This document shows positions 9,317 to 16,954 of a stretch of DNA of 64,000 nt, in pieces. Position 1 is the stretch's first letter. The number at the start of each line of letters is the position of its first letter. Position numbers and translations under genes: made by a program. The notes under the pieces were generated by a model, which was given only the letters and a program-made list of their open reading frames with translations, was not told the DNA's origin and did not search any database. Origin of the DNA: Enterococcus dispar ATCC 51266 (lineage in GTDB: Bacteria > Bacillota > Bacilli > Lactobacillales > Enterococcaceae); the NCBI RefSeq assembly GCF_000406945.1, contig NZ_KE136354.1, positions 2,015,290-2,079,289 of the forward strand, in the 5' to 3' direction.

Positions 9317-10294
9317 TTATTTAGTCGGTTGTTTTGTTTCAAACAACGGACTTACTGGTTTATTTTCATGAATGCGTTTAATTGCTTCTCCCATTAAAGG
9401 TCCAACAGAAATTTCATCGATTTTTTCAATGCGACGATCTGCCGGTAAATTAATTGAATCCGTTACGACACAACGTTCAATCGCTGAGTCTTGAATACGT
9501 TGCATTGCCGGACCAGATAAAACTGGGTGGGTACAAGATGCATAAACACTTTTCGCGCCTGCTTCTTTTAATGCATTCGCAGCTAAAGTAATTGTACCAG
9601 CTGTATCAATCATATCATCAATTAAAACACAGATTTTGCCTTCTACATGTCCAATAATGTTCATGACTTCGGCCACATTGGCTTTAGGTCGACGTTTGTC
9701 GATAATAGCAATTGGTGCTTTTAAAAATTCTGCCAATTTACGAGCACGGGTTACACCACCGTGGTCAGGTGAAACAACGACGACATCATCACCAGAGATG
9801 CCTTTTTCTAAGAAATAGTTCGCAATTAATGGTGCTCCCATCAAATGATCCACTGGAATATCAAAGAACCCTTGAATTTGAGCAGCATGCAAATCTAAAG
9901 TTAAGACGCGGTTTGCACCGGCTTTTTGAATCATGTTTGCTACTAATTTTGCAGTAATTGGTTCTCTTGAACGTGCCTTTCTATCTTGACGCGCATAGCC
10001 ATAATAAGGCATTACAACATTGATTGTTTTGGCACTAGCTCGTTTTAAAGCATCAATCATAATTAATAATTCCATCAAATTATCGTTGACAGGACTTGAT
10101 GTGGACTGAATGACATAAACGTGTGCGCCCCGAATACTTTCTTCAATGTTGACTTGAATTTCGCCATCACTAAATTGGTTTACTGAGCATTTTCCTAATT
10201 CGACACCAACCGCCTCAGCGATTTTTTCCGCTAAAGGACGATTTGAATTCAAGGCAAAAATCTTCAATCTTGGATCGAAATAATGATTTGACAT
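9317..10294 (-). CDS. prs: Ribose-phosphate pyrophosphokinase (PRPP synthetase)
   Basis: 325 residues. It makes PRPP from ribose 5-phosphate and ATP for purine, pyrimidine, His and Trp synthesis. Recognisable segments: [54 protein letters not shown], and the PRPP-binding motif [12 protein letters not shown] near residue 221. An in-frame start 24 bases upstream exists, but the ATG at 10294 sits behind GGAGG, so I chose it. It lies just downstream of glmU, the usual order in Firmicutes, although a strong hairpin separates the two here. Confidence 0.97.
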   Translation of the reverse strand: MSNHYFDPRLKIFALNSNRPLAEKIAEAVGVELGKCSVNQFSDGEIQVNIEESIRGAHVYVIQSTSSPVNDNLMELLIMIDALKRASAKTINVVMPYYGYARQDRKARSREPITAKLVANMIQKAGANRVLTLDLHAAQIQGFFDIPVDHLMGAPLIANYFLEKGISGDDVVVVSPDHGGVTRARKLAEFLKAPIAIIDKRRPKANVAEVMNIIGHVEGKICVLIDDMIDTAGTITLAANALKEAGAKSVYASCTHPVLSGPAMQRIQDSAIERCVVTDSINLPADRRIEKIDEISVGPLMGEAIKRIHENKPVSPLFETKQPTK

Positions 10295-10463
10295 GAGAAC
10301 CTCCGCTTTCTTCTGCAATTAAAACTACTTTTGTCTGGTCTTCCTAGTAAATAGTAGACATTTTTGCTTAATAAATCAAGTAGGAAAGTGTTTTCAAAGT
10401 GAATTCTATGAGAAAATAACTTAGGAGAATCAAATTCCTGAAGTTAAAAATAAGGCACGATAA

Positions 10464-10516
10464 AAAATAACCGAACTATACCATTTTATGACAAATGGAT
10501 AGCGTTCGGTTATTTT
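10464..10516. terminator. Bidirectional-looking terminator between glmU and prs
   Basis: Perfect 13-base arms AAAATAACCGAAC (10464-10476) and GTTCGGTTATTTT (10504-10516). The inner part CCATTT/AAATGG also pairs. T-runs occur at both ends; the minus-strand reading would end glmU transcripts 31 bases after its stop. Confidence 0.75.
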
Positions 10517-10546
10517 CTATAAAATTAGCAACTAGCAATTAAATTT

Positions 10547-11920
10547 TTATTGGTGATAAGGTAATTTTTTAGCATAATCTTCTTTGTTGACTTGACGTGC
10601 GCGTGCAATTCCCATCGCATCTTTTGGCACATCTTGGTTAATGGTTGAGCCGGCCGCAATGAAAGCTCCCTCTCCAACATTTATTGGCGCGACTAAATTA
10701 GAAGCCGACCCAATAAAGGCATTATCACCAACTGTGGTATGGTGTTTATTCTTGCCATCATAATTGACAAATACTACACCGCAACCGACGTTAATTTCTT
10801 TGCCTAACGTGGCATCCCCAACATAAGTTAAATGACCAACTTTTGTTCCTTCGCCAACTTCTGCATTTTTCACTTCCACAAAGTTACCGATGTGGGCGGT
10901 TGCTTTAATTTCCGCTTTTGGACGCAAATGGGCAAATGGTCCGATATCCACATTATTATGCACACGACTTTCTTCAATGCAAGAAGATTTCACAACCACC
11001 TGATCCCCAATGGTACTATCCACAATTTCAGAACCCGCAGTAATGAGACATTCACTTCCAATTACTGTTTGACCTTTTAAATAAACGCCAGGTTCAATTA
11101 CGGTTTCAGCCCCAATTGTAATTCCTTCATCAATATAAGTAGCGTCTGGATTAATAAAACTCACGCCATTGACCATATGCTGATGATTGATGCGATTACG
11201 CATAATTCGATTCGCCTCCGCTAAAGCAACCCGATCATTTACACCTAGAGATTCATCGAAATCTTCAGTTTGATAAGCGGCGACAATTTTACCTTCTGAT
11301 TTTAAAATTTCAATAATATCCGTTAAGTAGTACTCACCTTGTGCATTATCAGTATTTAATTTTCCTAATGCATCAAAAAGTAATTCATTATCAAAACAAT
11401 ATGTGCCTGTATTAATTTCTTTTACCCGTGCTTCTTCTAAAGAGGCATCTTTTTGTTCCACAATTTTTTCTACAATCCCGACATGGTCGCGGATAATGCG
11501 GCCGTATCCTGCTGGATTTGGCGCTTGTGCTGTTAGAATCGTGGCACTGGCATTTTTACCTTGGTGGTATTCAAATAAATTATTCAACGTTTCCGTCGTC
11601 AAAAGGGGCGTATCCCCACTAATCACTAGCGTTGTACCTTTTTTACCTTCTAAAAATTGGGCGGCTTGCATGACCGCATGCCCCGTACCAAGTTGTTGGG
11701 CTTGCAAGGCATATTCACTACGAGTACCTAATTGTTCTTTCACCATATCTGCTCCATGGCCCACAATGGTAATGATTTCTTGTGGATGTGTTTCTTCCAC
11801 GCGATTCATAATATGTTCTACCATTGGTTTTCCACAAACTGGATGTAAAACTTTATATAATTTTGATTTCATGCGTGTGCCTTTACCGGCCGCTAAAATA
11901 ATTCCGTAACGCGCTGTCAT
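10547..11920 (-). CDS. glmU: Bifunctional UDP-GlcNAc pyrophosphorylase / GlcN-1-P acetyltransferase
   Basis: 457 residues, full length for GlmU. The N-terminal uridyltransferase has [20 protein letters not shown] and the [12 protein letters not shown] segment. The C-terminal left-handed beta-helix acetyltransferase has hexapeptide repeats ([29 protein letters not shown]) and [19 protein letters not shown]. It makes UDP-GlcNAc for peptidoglycan and teichoic acid. The ATG at 11920 has a weak GAGGGGACC ribosome binding site. Many Firmicutes have purR beside glmU; here purR is 9 kb away. Confidence 0.97.
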   Translation of the reverse strand: MTARYGIILAAGKGTRMKSKLYKVLHPVCGKPMVEHIMNRVEETHPQEIITIVGHGADMVKEQLGTRSEYALQAQQLGTGHAVMQAAQFLEGKKGTTLVISGDTPLLTTETLNNLFEYHQGKNASATILTAQAPNPAGYGRIIRDHVGIVEKIVEQKDASLEEARVKEINTGTYCFDNELLFDALGKLNTDNAQGEYYLTDIIEILKSEGKIVAAYQTEDFDESLGVNDRVALAEANRIMRNRINHQHMVNGVSFINPDATYIDEGITIGAETVIEPGVYLKGQTVIGSECLITAGSEIVDSTIGDQVVVKSSCIEESRVHNNVDIGPFAHLRPKAEIKATAHIGNFVEVKNAEVGEGTKVGHLTYVGDATLGKEINVGCGVVFVNYDGKNKHHTTVGDNAFIGSASNLVAPINVGEGAFIAAGSTINQDVPKDAMGIARARQVNKEDYAKKLPYHQ

Positions 11921-12223
11921 TTGGTCCCCTCATTTCAAGTTTTTCACTTCCGTTTTAGTTTATCCCAATCATCGTGTCATTTCAAGCAAATCAAGGAAAA
12001 GTCAGATAGACCAATTCCTAAAAAAATTGGCCACGCCTTTTATTTATTACATGATGTGATTCCTTTTTATTTACAGCCAATTTTTAAATTACATGAAAAA
12101 TGCTGTTTGAAGTTACCAAAAAGTTTTCCCCATTGTCCACAAAAAGTACAAAAAGATTCTTATCACTAAAAAAGTTATCCACTGTGGAAAAGTAATTTTT
12201 AAAAACATGTACCGAAATTGTGC
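11921..12223. other. Intergenic stretch upstream of glmU with DnaA-box-like 9-mers
   Basis: No credible gene. Between 12133 and 12191 lie three 9-mers, each one base off the DnaA box TTATCCACA: TTGTCCACA (12133-12141), TTATCCACT (12175-12183) and, on the minus strand, TTTTCCACA (12183-12191). The remainder is AT-rich and probably carries the glmU promoter, which I could not place. Confidence 0.35.
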
Positions 12224-12224
12224 A

Positions 12225-12254
12225 AAAAACCTTCCCGTCACATGACGAGAAGGT
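12225..12254 (-). terminator. Terminator at the end of the gfr operon
   Basis: ACCTTCTCGTC (complement of 12244-12254) pairs with GACGGGAAGGT (complement of 12230-12240) with one mismatch and a tight loop, followed by TTTTTTGC on the minus strand. It lies 11 bases after the last gene of the PTS operon. Confidence 0.85.
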
Positions 12255-12264
12255 CTTAATCATT

Positions 12265-13269
12265 TTAATAGTCAAATTGACGGTAGTAGCGCCGAATTTC
12301 CAATGGATGACAATTTAATTTTTCTACATGGGCATCAATCCGTTGGGTCACACAATGCATTAATAAGAATGATAATACACGTCCACGATATTTTTCACTG
12401 ATTCCTTCCACAGCATAATCTTTTGAGTCAATGAAAGTATAGTTGCCACAAATACGCGGTAATAAGTTTTTCACGCGCTCTGCTAAGGGACGTTGTTCAT
12501 CTTCTCCTAAGAAAAGTGTAACCGGTGTCGTTTCATCGACAATTTCTAATGTACCATGTAAAAATTCAGCAGCGTGGATTGATTTTGAACGCAACCAGCT
12601 TTGTTCTTCCCAATAACACATCGCATATGAGTAGACAGCGCCCCATTGATTCCCCGCCCCAATGAAATAATGCATCGCATCATGACGGTGTTTTTCTGCA
12701 AATTCCAAACCAAAAGCATCTGCTTGTTTTTCCGCTTCAACTAAACCTTTGGCTAAATGTCCTTCTAGTTCTTGATAATAATCTTCATAGTCGTCAAATT
12801 CACCATTATTTTTCATTAGACGGTCTGCCACCATAAAGAATTTGATTTGTTCTGTTCCCGGAGCTGGATAGGTAATAACATAATCACATTTTTCAGCTAA
12901 GGGGCTGTGTTCAGTGTCGATAAAGCCAATTAAAGTTGCCCCTACTGTTTTAATTTCATCCACTGCTTTGACCACTTCCTGGGTTGTGCCAGTGACAGAA
13001 GATAAAACGACAATTGAATCTTTGGTTAGGCGTTTATTGCCGGTTGTATAGTATTCTGCTGCATGTTGCACGTAAGCAGGCAAATTACTTTTACCATTGA
13101 TATAAGTTACAGCCTGCATTGCAGATGCATAAGTTCCGCCAATTCCTAAATAGTAAATATTGTCAAAACCTTTTTCCCACACGCTGTCGATAATTTTTTC
13201 TACTTCTGGGCGTAAGTCTAATGCTCCTTGAATATCGTCAATTTGTTTTTGTTCGTTAAATTTTAACAT
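12265..13269 (-). CDS. gfrF: SIS-domain deglycase, probably fructoselysine-6-phosphate deglycase
   Basis: 334 residues with two SIS sugar-isomerase domains: YLGIGGTYASAMQA near residue 42, SSVTGTTQEVVKAV near 90, and FIGAGNQWGAVYSYAM plus SIHAAEFLHG in the second half. The pattern is that of FrlB/GfrF, which split fructoselysine 6-phosphate into glucose 6-phosphate and lysine. It is the last gene of a mannose-family PTS operon that holds a second SIS protein, as in the gfrABCDEF operons of Salmonella and E. faecium. Other SIS deglycases for related Amadori products cannot be excluded. An AGGTGGAAA ribosome binding site precedes the ATG. Confidence 0.8.
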   Translation of the reverse strand: MLKFNEQKQIDDIQGALDLRPEVEKIIDSVWEKGFDNIYYLGIGGTYASAMQAVTYINGKSNLPAYVQHAAEYYTTGNKRLTKDSIVVLSSVTGTTQEVVKAVDEIKTVGATLIGFIDTEHSPLAEKCDYVITYPAPGTEQIKFFMVADRLMKNNGEFDDYEDYYQELEGHLAKGLVEAEKQADAFGLEFAEKHRHDAMHYFIGAGNQWGAVYSYAMCYWEEQSWLRSKSIHAAEFLHGTLEIVDETTPVTLFLGEDEQRPLAERVKNLLPRICGNYTFIDSKDYAVEGISEKYRGRVLSFLLMHCVTQRIDAHVEKLNCHPLEIRRYYRQFDY

Positions 13270-13292
13270 TTTTCCACCTCTATCATTTACTT

Positions 13293-14342
13293 TTACACTT
13301 TACTTTTTAGTACTTGATCAAAATCATCAAAAATCCGCTGGCTTAAATCAATGCCTTTGGCAGTCGCAATTTTATATGCCAAAATTTGGAAAGGAATCAC
13401 TAAGAGTAAAGATGAAATTAATTCGTCACACTCTATAGCCAAACCTAACTCTGTTTCATTTTTGGTATTGGCAGTTGTTACCGTAATCGTTGTTCCTACG
13501 TAAGGATTCATATAGTTTTTTAAACTTTGGGAGCGCGCTTCATTCACACTTTTTGTTTCAATAAAGAATAAAATATGCTCGCTATCTGCTTCTAAATAAG
13601 GGCCGTGCATGTAGGCTTCTAGTTCAAAACCTTGCGAAGGTTTGCGAACCGTTTCAGTAAATTTTGTTTCAAATTCCTTTGCAGTTCCCCAGTTTGGACC
13701 ATAGCCAATGGCGATAAACCGTGTGCCTAGTTTAAAAATCGCTTCGTGAACCGTAAAGAAATTGTTCGTTTTTTCAATTGTATCAGGAATGGCTGCGATC
13801 ACTTTTTTAAGTTCACGTTGATAATAATCCAACTGTCTTTGACTTAAAGTTTGTTTATTGTAACCAATCGTTAAGCCTAGTAAAAACAGTTGAAGCACAC
13901 TCGACACATAGCCCTTTGTTACAAAACCGACTTTTTCAATTCCCATTTCAAGATCAATTACTTCATCTACTACTGTAGCAATGGGACTAGAAACATCACT
14001 GGTTAAGGCTAAAGTAAATAATCCTTCTTTTTTTAATTTGGCAATAGCGTCAATCGTAGACGCACTCTTGCCACTTTGAGAAACTGCCAAAACAGCATCC
14101 ACGCTATTTGAAATGCGACCATAATGATTAAAGTTATACGGTTCTTCAATCGTGATCGCGATATCGGCAAATTTTTCTAAAGTAACTTTAGCTGCTAAGC
14201 AGGCATTGTAAGATGAACCGGTGGCTAAGATTAACAGATTGTTGATTTTTTCATAGCCTGAAACTTTTTTTAAGGAAAAATCCGCTAAAATATTTTGCAG
14301 TGTCGCTTCTTCTTCGTTGATGTAATCCAACATCGTTTCCAT
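13293..14342 (-). CDS. gfrE: SIS-domain deglycase, probably glucoselysine-6-phosphate deglycase
   Basis: 349 residues, two SIS domains as in the isomerase half of GlmS: LATGSSYNACLAAK near residue 39, AVSQSGKSASTIDAI near 87, and AIGYGPNWGTAKEFETKFTE with GFELEAYMHGPYLE in the second. There is no glutaminase domain, so it is not GlmS. In E. faecium a paired protein of this kind is glucoselysine-6-phosphate deglycase. It lies 23 bases before gfrF and 12 bases after the EIID gene. The GAGGTG ribosome binding site overlaps the EIID end. Assignment of E versus F between the two SIS genes rests on order and length. Confidence 0.78.
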   Translation of the reverse strand: METMLDYINEEEATLQNILADFSLKKVSGYEKINNLLILATGSSYNACLAAKVTLEKFADIAITIEEPYNFNHYGRISNSVDAVLAVSQSGKSASTIDAIAKLKKEGLFTLALTSDVSSPIATVVDEVIDLEMGIEKVGFVTKGYVSSVLQLFLLGLTIGYNKQTLSQRQLDYYQRELKKVIAAIPDTIEKTNNFFTVHEAIFKLGTRFIAIGYGPNWGTAKEFETKFTETVRKPSQGFELEAYMHGPYLEADSEHILFFIETKSVNEARSQSLKNYMNPYVGTTITVTTANTKNETELGLAIECDELISSLLLVIPFQILAYKIATAKGIDLSQRIFDDFDQVLKSKV

Positions 14343-14354
14343 CCATTACACCTC

Positions 14355-15179
14355 CTAGAAAATGCCTACTAATGAACCTAAGATTCCTACCACAGCTAAG
14401 CCTAAAAGAATCGTTAATGGCTTCACTTCTTTTTTCAATAGATAGAAAACTGCGCCAAAAACACCAAGACATAAAATTTTCGGCACAATATCATCAAAAA
14501 TACTTTGGACGGTGACGGCATTTTCTCCTGAACCAATTTTCATTGGTAAGTTGATATCAATCATAGTTGCAGTCATGCCTCCGACCACCATCAATCCAAT
14601 AATCGACGCACCTAAAGTTAAACTTTCCATCATCCCGTTTTCTTGAATTTTCTTTAAAAAGCCCGTCCCTAATTTATACCCCCAGCTGGTTGCCAAGTAG
14701 CGGAATAAAATATGCGGAATATTGAAAATCAACAAGAATAAAATCGGACCTAAAATATTTCCTTGTAATGCCAGAGAAGTTCCTACACCTGTGGCAATCA
14801 GACGTAATGTGCCCCAGAAAAATGAATCCCCAATCCCCGCCAATGGACCCATCAATGATGTTTTAATACTGTCAATGGCAGAAGTATCAAAATCAGGATC
14901 ATTAACATTTTCTTCTTCCATCGCCGCATTAATCCCCAAAATTAAGGTCACAATATGTGGCGTCGTATTGAAAAATTCTAAATGACGTTTCAGCGCATCG
15001 GCCATTTGTTCTTTGGTTTGATACAATTTTTTCAAAATTGGGATCATCGCATAGGCATATGCCATATTCATCTGACGCTCATAGTTCCAAGAAAACTCCA
15101 TTTGAAACGAGCGCCAAAATACTTTGCTTAAATCCTTTTTAGTGATTTTTAAATCCGTATTAGAAGTCTTCGTCATCAT
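14355..15179 (-). CDS. gfrD: Mannose-family PTS EIID component
   Basis: 274 residues. It has the EIID signature from KDLSKVFWRSFQMEFSWNYE, then YAMIPILKKLY and MGPLAGIGDSFFWGTLR, and membrane segments in the C-terminal half (PILFLLIFNIPHILFRY, LTLGASIIGLMVVGG, LTILLGLAVVGILGSLVG). With EIIC it forms the membrane channel. The ATG at 15179 has GGGAGG 6 bases upstream. A TTG at 15182 is also in frame. The start overlaps the end of the EIIC gene by about 20 bases, which suggests coupled translation. Confidence 0.92.
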   Translation of the reverse strand: MMTKTSNTDLKITKKDLSKVFWRSFQMEFSWNYERQMNMAYAYAMIPILKKLYQTKEQMADALKRHLEFFNTTPHIVTLILGINAAMEEENVNDPDFDTSAIDSIKTSLMGPLAGIGDSFFWGTLRLIATGVGTSLALQGNILGPILFLLIFNIPHILFRYLATSWGYKLGTGFLKKIQENGMMESLTLGASIIGLMVVGGMTATMIDINLPMKIGSGENAVTVQSIFDDIVPKILCLGVFGAVFYLLKKEVKPLTILLGLAVVGILGSLVGIF

Positions 15180-15951
15180 CAACTACCTCCCCTGTAGTGG
15201 CTTGAACTTGTGGAGCCTGGTTGCTACGTACATTCATAATGTTGACTACGACAACTGCGACAATCGCACCAAAAATGGCAATCCCAGTAACAGGAATTTC
15301 TAAATAAGCTGCTAATGCAAATCCTAAGAAGAAGTATGGTGCCACCTTTTTATTAATTAATAAACGAGCCAACATCGCAAAACCTAAAGCTGGAATTAAA
15401 CCAGTTGCCACCGATAACCCGTGTTGTACGAACTCTGGAATCATCGCTAGCAAATTCCCAATCGTTTTACTTCCCACCATAAAGGAAATCATCACGATTA
15501 ACCCAAGCATTAAAGATAAACCAAAGCCTGCACATAAATGCATCCGCTCAACGCCTTTATAATTTCCTTCAGCTGCATAATCGTCGGCTTTGTGGTTCAT
15601 AATCGGGATTAAAAGTCCCAAATAAATATTTTTCAAAATCAAAGTTAATGTTGCAATCGGTAACCCAAGTAATAACGCTGTCTCGGTGCCCGCTCCTGCG
15701 GTAATCGCAAAAGCCGTTCCCAAGATACCACCGGTCACCACATCAGGTGGAATAGAAGCACCCACGGAAAATGAACCAATAAATGCTAGTTCAAGAGTTG
15801 CACCCATAATAATGCCGGTCTTTATATCCCCTAGAACGATCCCGGTAAATAAACCCGTCACAATTGGTCGGGACAAAAGTGAAGTCCCTAATGCATATTC
15901 TGATTGTGCAATAAAAGCGACAATGCCTAATAAAATTGCTTGGACAATCAT
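15160..15951 (-). CDS. gfrC: Mannose-family PTS EIIC component
   Basis: 263 residues and strongly hydrophobic. It has the EIIC pattern SRPIVTGLFTGIVLGD, GATLELAFIGSFSVGASIPPD and TLTLILKNIYLGL. It is the substrate-translocating partner of EIID. The C-terminal tail is hydrophilic and acidic, ending VVDDDEDF. The EIIA and the regulator of this operon also end in EDF. The coding region overlaps gfrD and lies 18 bases after gfrB. Confidence 0.93.
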   Translation of the reverse strand: MIVQAILLGIVAFIAQSEYALGTSLLSRPIVTGLFTGIVLGDIKTGIIMGATLELAFIGSFSVGASIPPDVVTGGILGTAFAITAGAGTETALLLGLPIATLTLILKNIYLGLLIPIMNHKADDYAAEGNYKGVERMHLCAGFGLSLMLGLIVMISFMVGSKTIGNLLAMIPEFVQHGLSVATGLIPALGFAMLARLLINKKVAPYFFLGFALAAYLEIPVTGIAIFGAIVAVVVVNIMNVRSNQAPQVQATTGEVVDDDEDF

Positions 15952-15969
15952 TTTTTCACTACCTTTCTT

Positions 15970-16440
15970 TTACAAAACTTCTGTAACGTTCACCTTTTTA
16001 TCATTTGGTACTTGACGAATTTCGACTTCCACACCTTGATCAACTAATTTTTTCAAAAGTTCTTCTTCTTCAGGTAATACATTCACTGCTTTACCAATGC
16101 TGCGGGTACCTTCTTTGACTTTTGTCCCCCCAAGATTGATTTTTTTAATCTCAGGATAAGCTTCGGCTAATTTGTAGGCATCGCCAACAGATTCAACTAC
16201 AATGAATAGTTTGTATTTATCTGTCACACCACTTTGTAAAGCGGCAATAGAATCAGCAATATTTTTAATTACCAATTTAACACCTTGTGGCTTGGCTAAT
16301 TTAATCGTTGTTTTACGAACTTCGTTATTTGGCACATCATCATTGGCGATTAAAATGCAATCTGCTCCTAAACTTTGTGTCCAAGAAAATGCAACTTGGC
16401 CGTGCAATAACCGGTGGTCAACGCGGGTTAAAATAATCAT
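15970..16440 (-). CDS. gfrB: Mannose-family PTS EIIB component
   Basis: 156 residues, cytoplasmic. It opens MIILTRVDHRLLHGQVAFSW; the His in DHRLLHGQV is the phosphorylated residue of this family. It continues with LIANDDVPNNEVRK and NLGGTKVKEGTRSIGKAV, all typical. It passes phosphate from EIIA to the incoming sugar derivative. It lies 18 bases after gfrA with an AGGAGAG ribosome binding site. Confidence 0.94.
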   Translation of the reverse strand: MIILTRVDHRLLHGQVAFSWTQSLGADCILIANDDVPNNEVRKTTIKLAKPQGVKLVIKNIADSIAALQSGVTDKYKLFIVVESVGDAYKLAEAYPEIKKINLGGTKVKEGTRSIGKAVNVLPEEEELLKKLVDQGVEVEIRQVPNDKKVNVTEVL

Positions 16441-16458
16441 TTTTCTTCTCTCCTCTTT

Positions 16459-16878
16459 TTAAAAATCTTCTTCTGCTACAGTTGTTTGATACGTTAAATT
16501 ACAAAACTGAATGGCTTCTTTTGAGCTGTCTAAAACGCTCGTAATCGTTGTTTTTAATTCCGGTACAAATGCAAATTGCGTTGCAAATTCAATTAGAAAT
16601 GGTAAATTCATCCCGGCTACTAAGTAAAAATGCTCACGATTAATGTAGCGTAAAAATTCGTTATTGACGCTGCCGCCAAATAAGTCTGTCACGACGACGA
16701 CTTCTGTCCCTTCATTTTGGTGCATCAGTTCATCGACAGCTTTAGTCAAATCGAAGTCTTCTGTTATGTAACAATCCAAAGTCGTTATATTGTCATTCTT
16801 GCCACAGATTAATTCCAATGAGCTTAAAATGCCCGAAGCAAATTTTCCGTGGGAAGCTAAAATCATTTTTCTTTCCAT
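16459..16878 (-). CDS. gfrA: Mannose-family PTS EIIA component
   Basis: 139 residues, the first gene of the operon. The phospho-acceptor His is in MILASHGKFASG, and the family segment VVVTDLFGGSVNNEF follows. It takes phosphate from HPr. Of the in-frame starts, ATG 16878 lies 8 bases after GAGG and is preferred to the GTG at 16887. The protein ends VAEEDF. The sigma-54 promoter lies about 33 bases upstream. Confidence 0.93.
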   Translation of the reverse strand: MERKMILASHGKFASGILSSLELICGKNDNITTLDCYITEDFDLTKAVDELMHQNEGTEVVVVTDLFGGSVNNEFLRYINREHFYLVAGMNLPFLIEFATQFAFVPELKTTITSVLDSSKEAIQFCNLTYQTTVAEEDF

Positions 16879-16904
16879 TTCCCTCACCTCATTTCCTACA
16901 CCAA

Positions 16905-16954
16905 AATAAAAGCAAGTTGCGTGCCAACTTTAGTGGCAGCAACTTGCTTTTATT
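16905..16954 (-). terminator. Terminator of the sigma-54 activator gene, overlapping the next promoter
   Basis: Perfect 16-base arms: AATAAAAGCAAGTTGC (complement of 16939-16954) and GCAACTTGCTTTTATT (complement of 16905-16920), with an inner GCC/GGC pair. It is followed by TTGG on the minus strand, and the last arm itself ends TTTTATTTT. The stop codon of the activator gene lies in the first arm. Confidence 0.8.
16911..16927 (-). promoter_or_regulatory. Sigma-54 (-24/-12) promoter of the gfr operon
   Basis: The minus strand reads TTGGCACGCAACTTGCT: TGGCAC, five bases, then TTGCT. This is almost exactly the RpoN consensus TGGCAC-N5-TTGCW. It lies just upstream of the EIIA gene and downstream of a sigma-54 activator gene, the expected place for a LevR-type operon. 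It shares bases with the 3' arm of the activator's terminator. Confidence 0.93.

Noticed and set aside
12084-12275. 63-residue minus-strand ORF overlapping the gfr operon terminator
   Set aside because: It spans a clear terminator and DnaA-like boxes, has no ribosome binding site, and shows no protein-like pattern.
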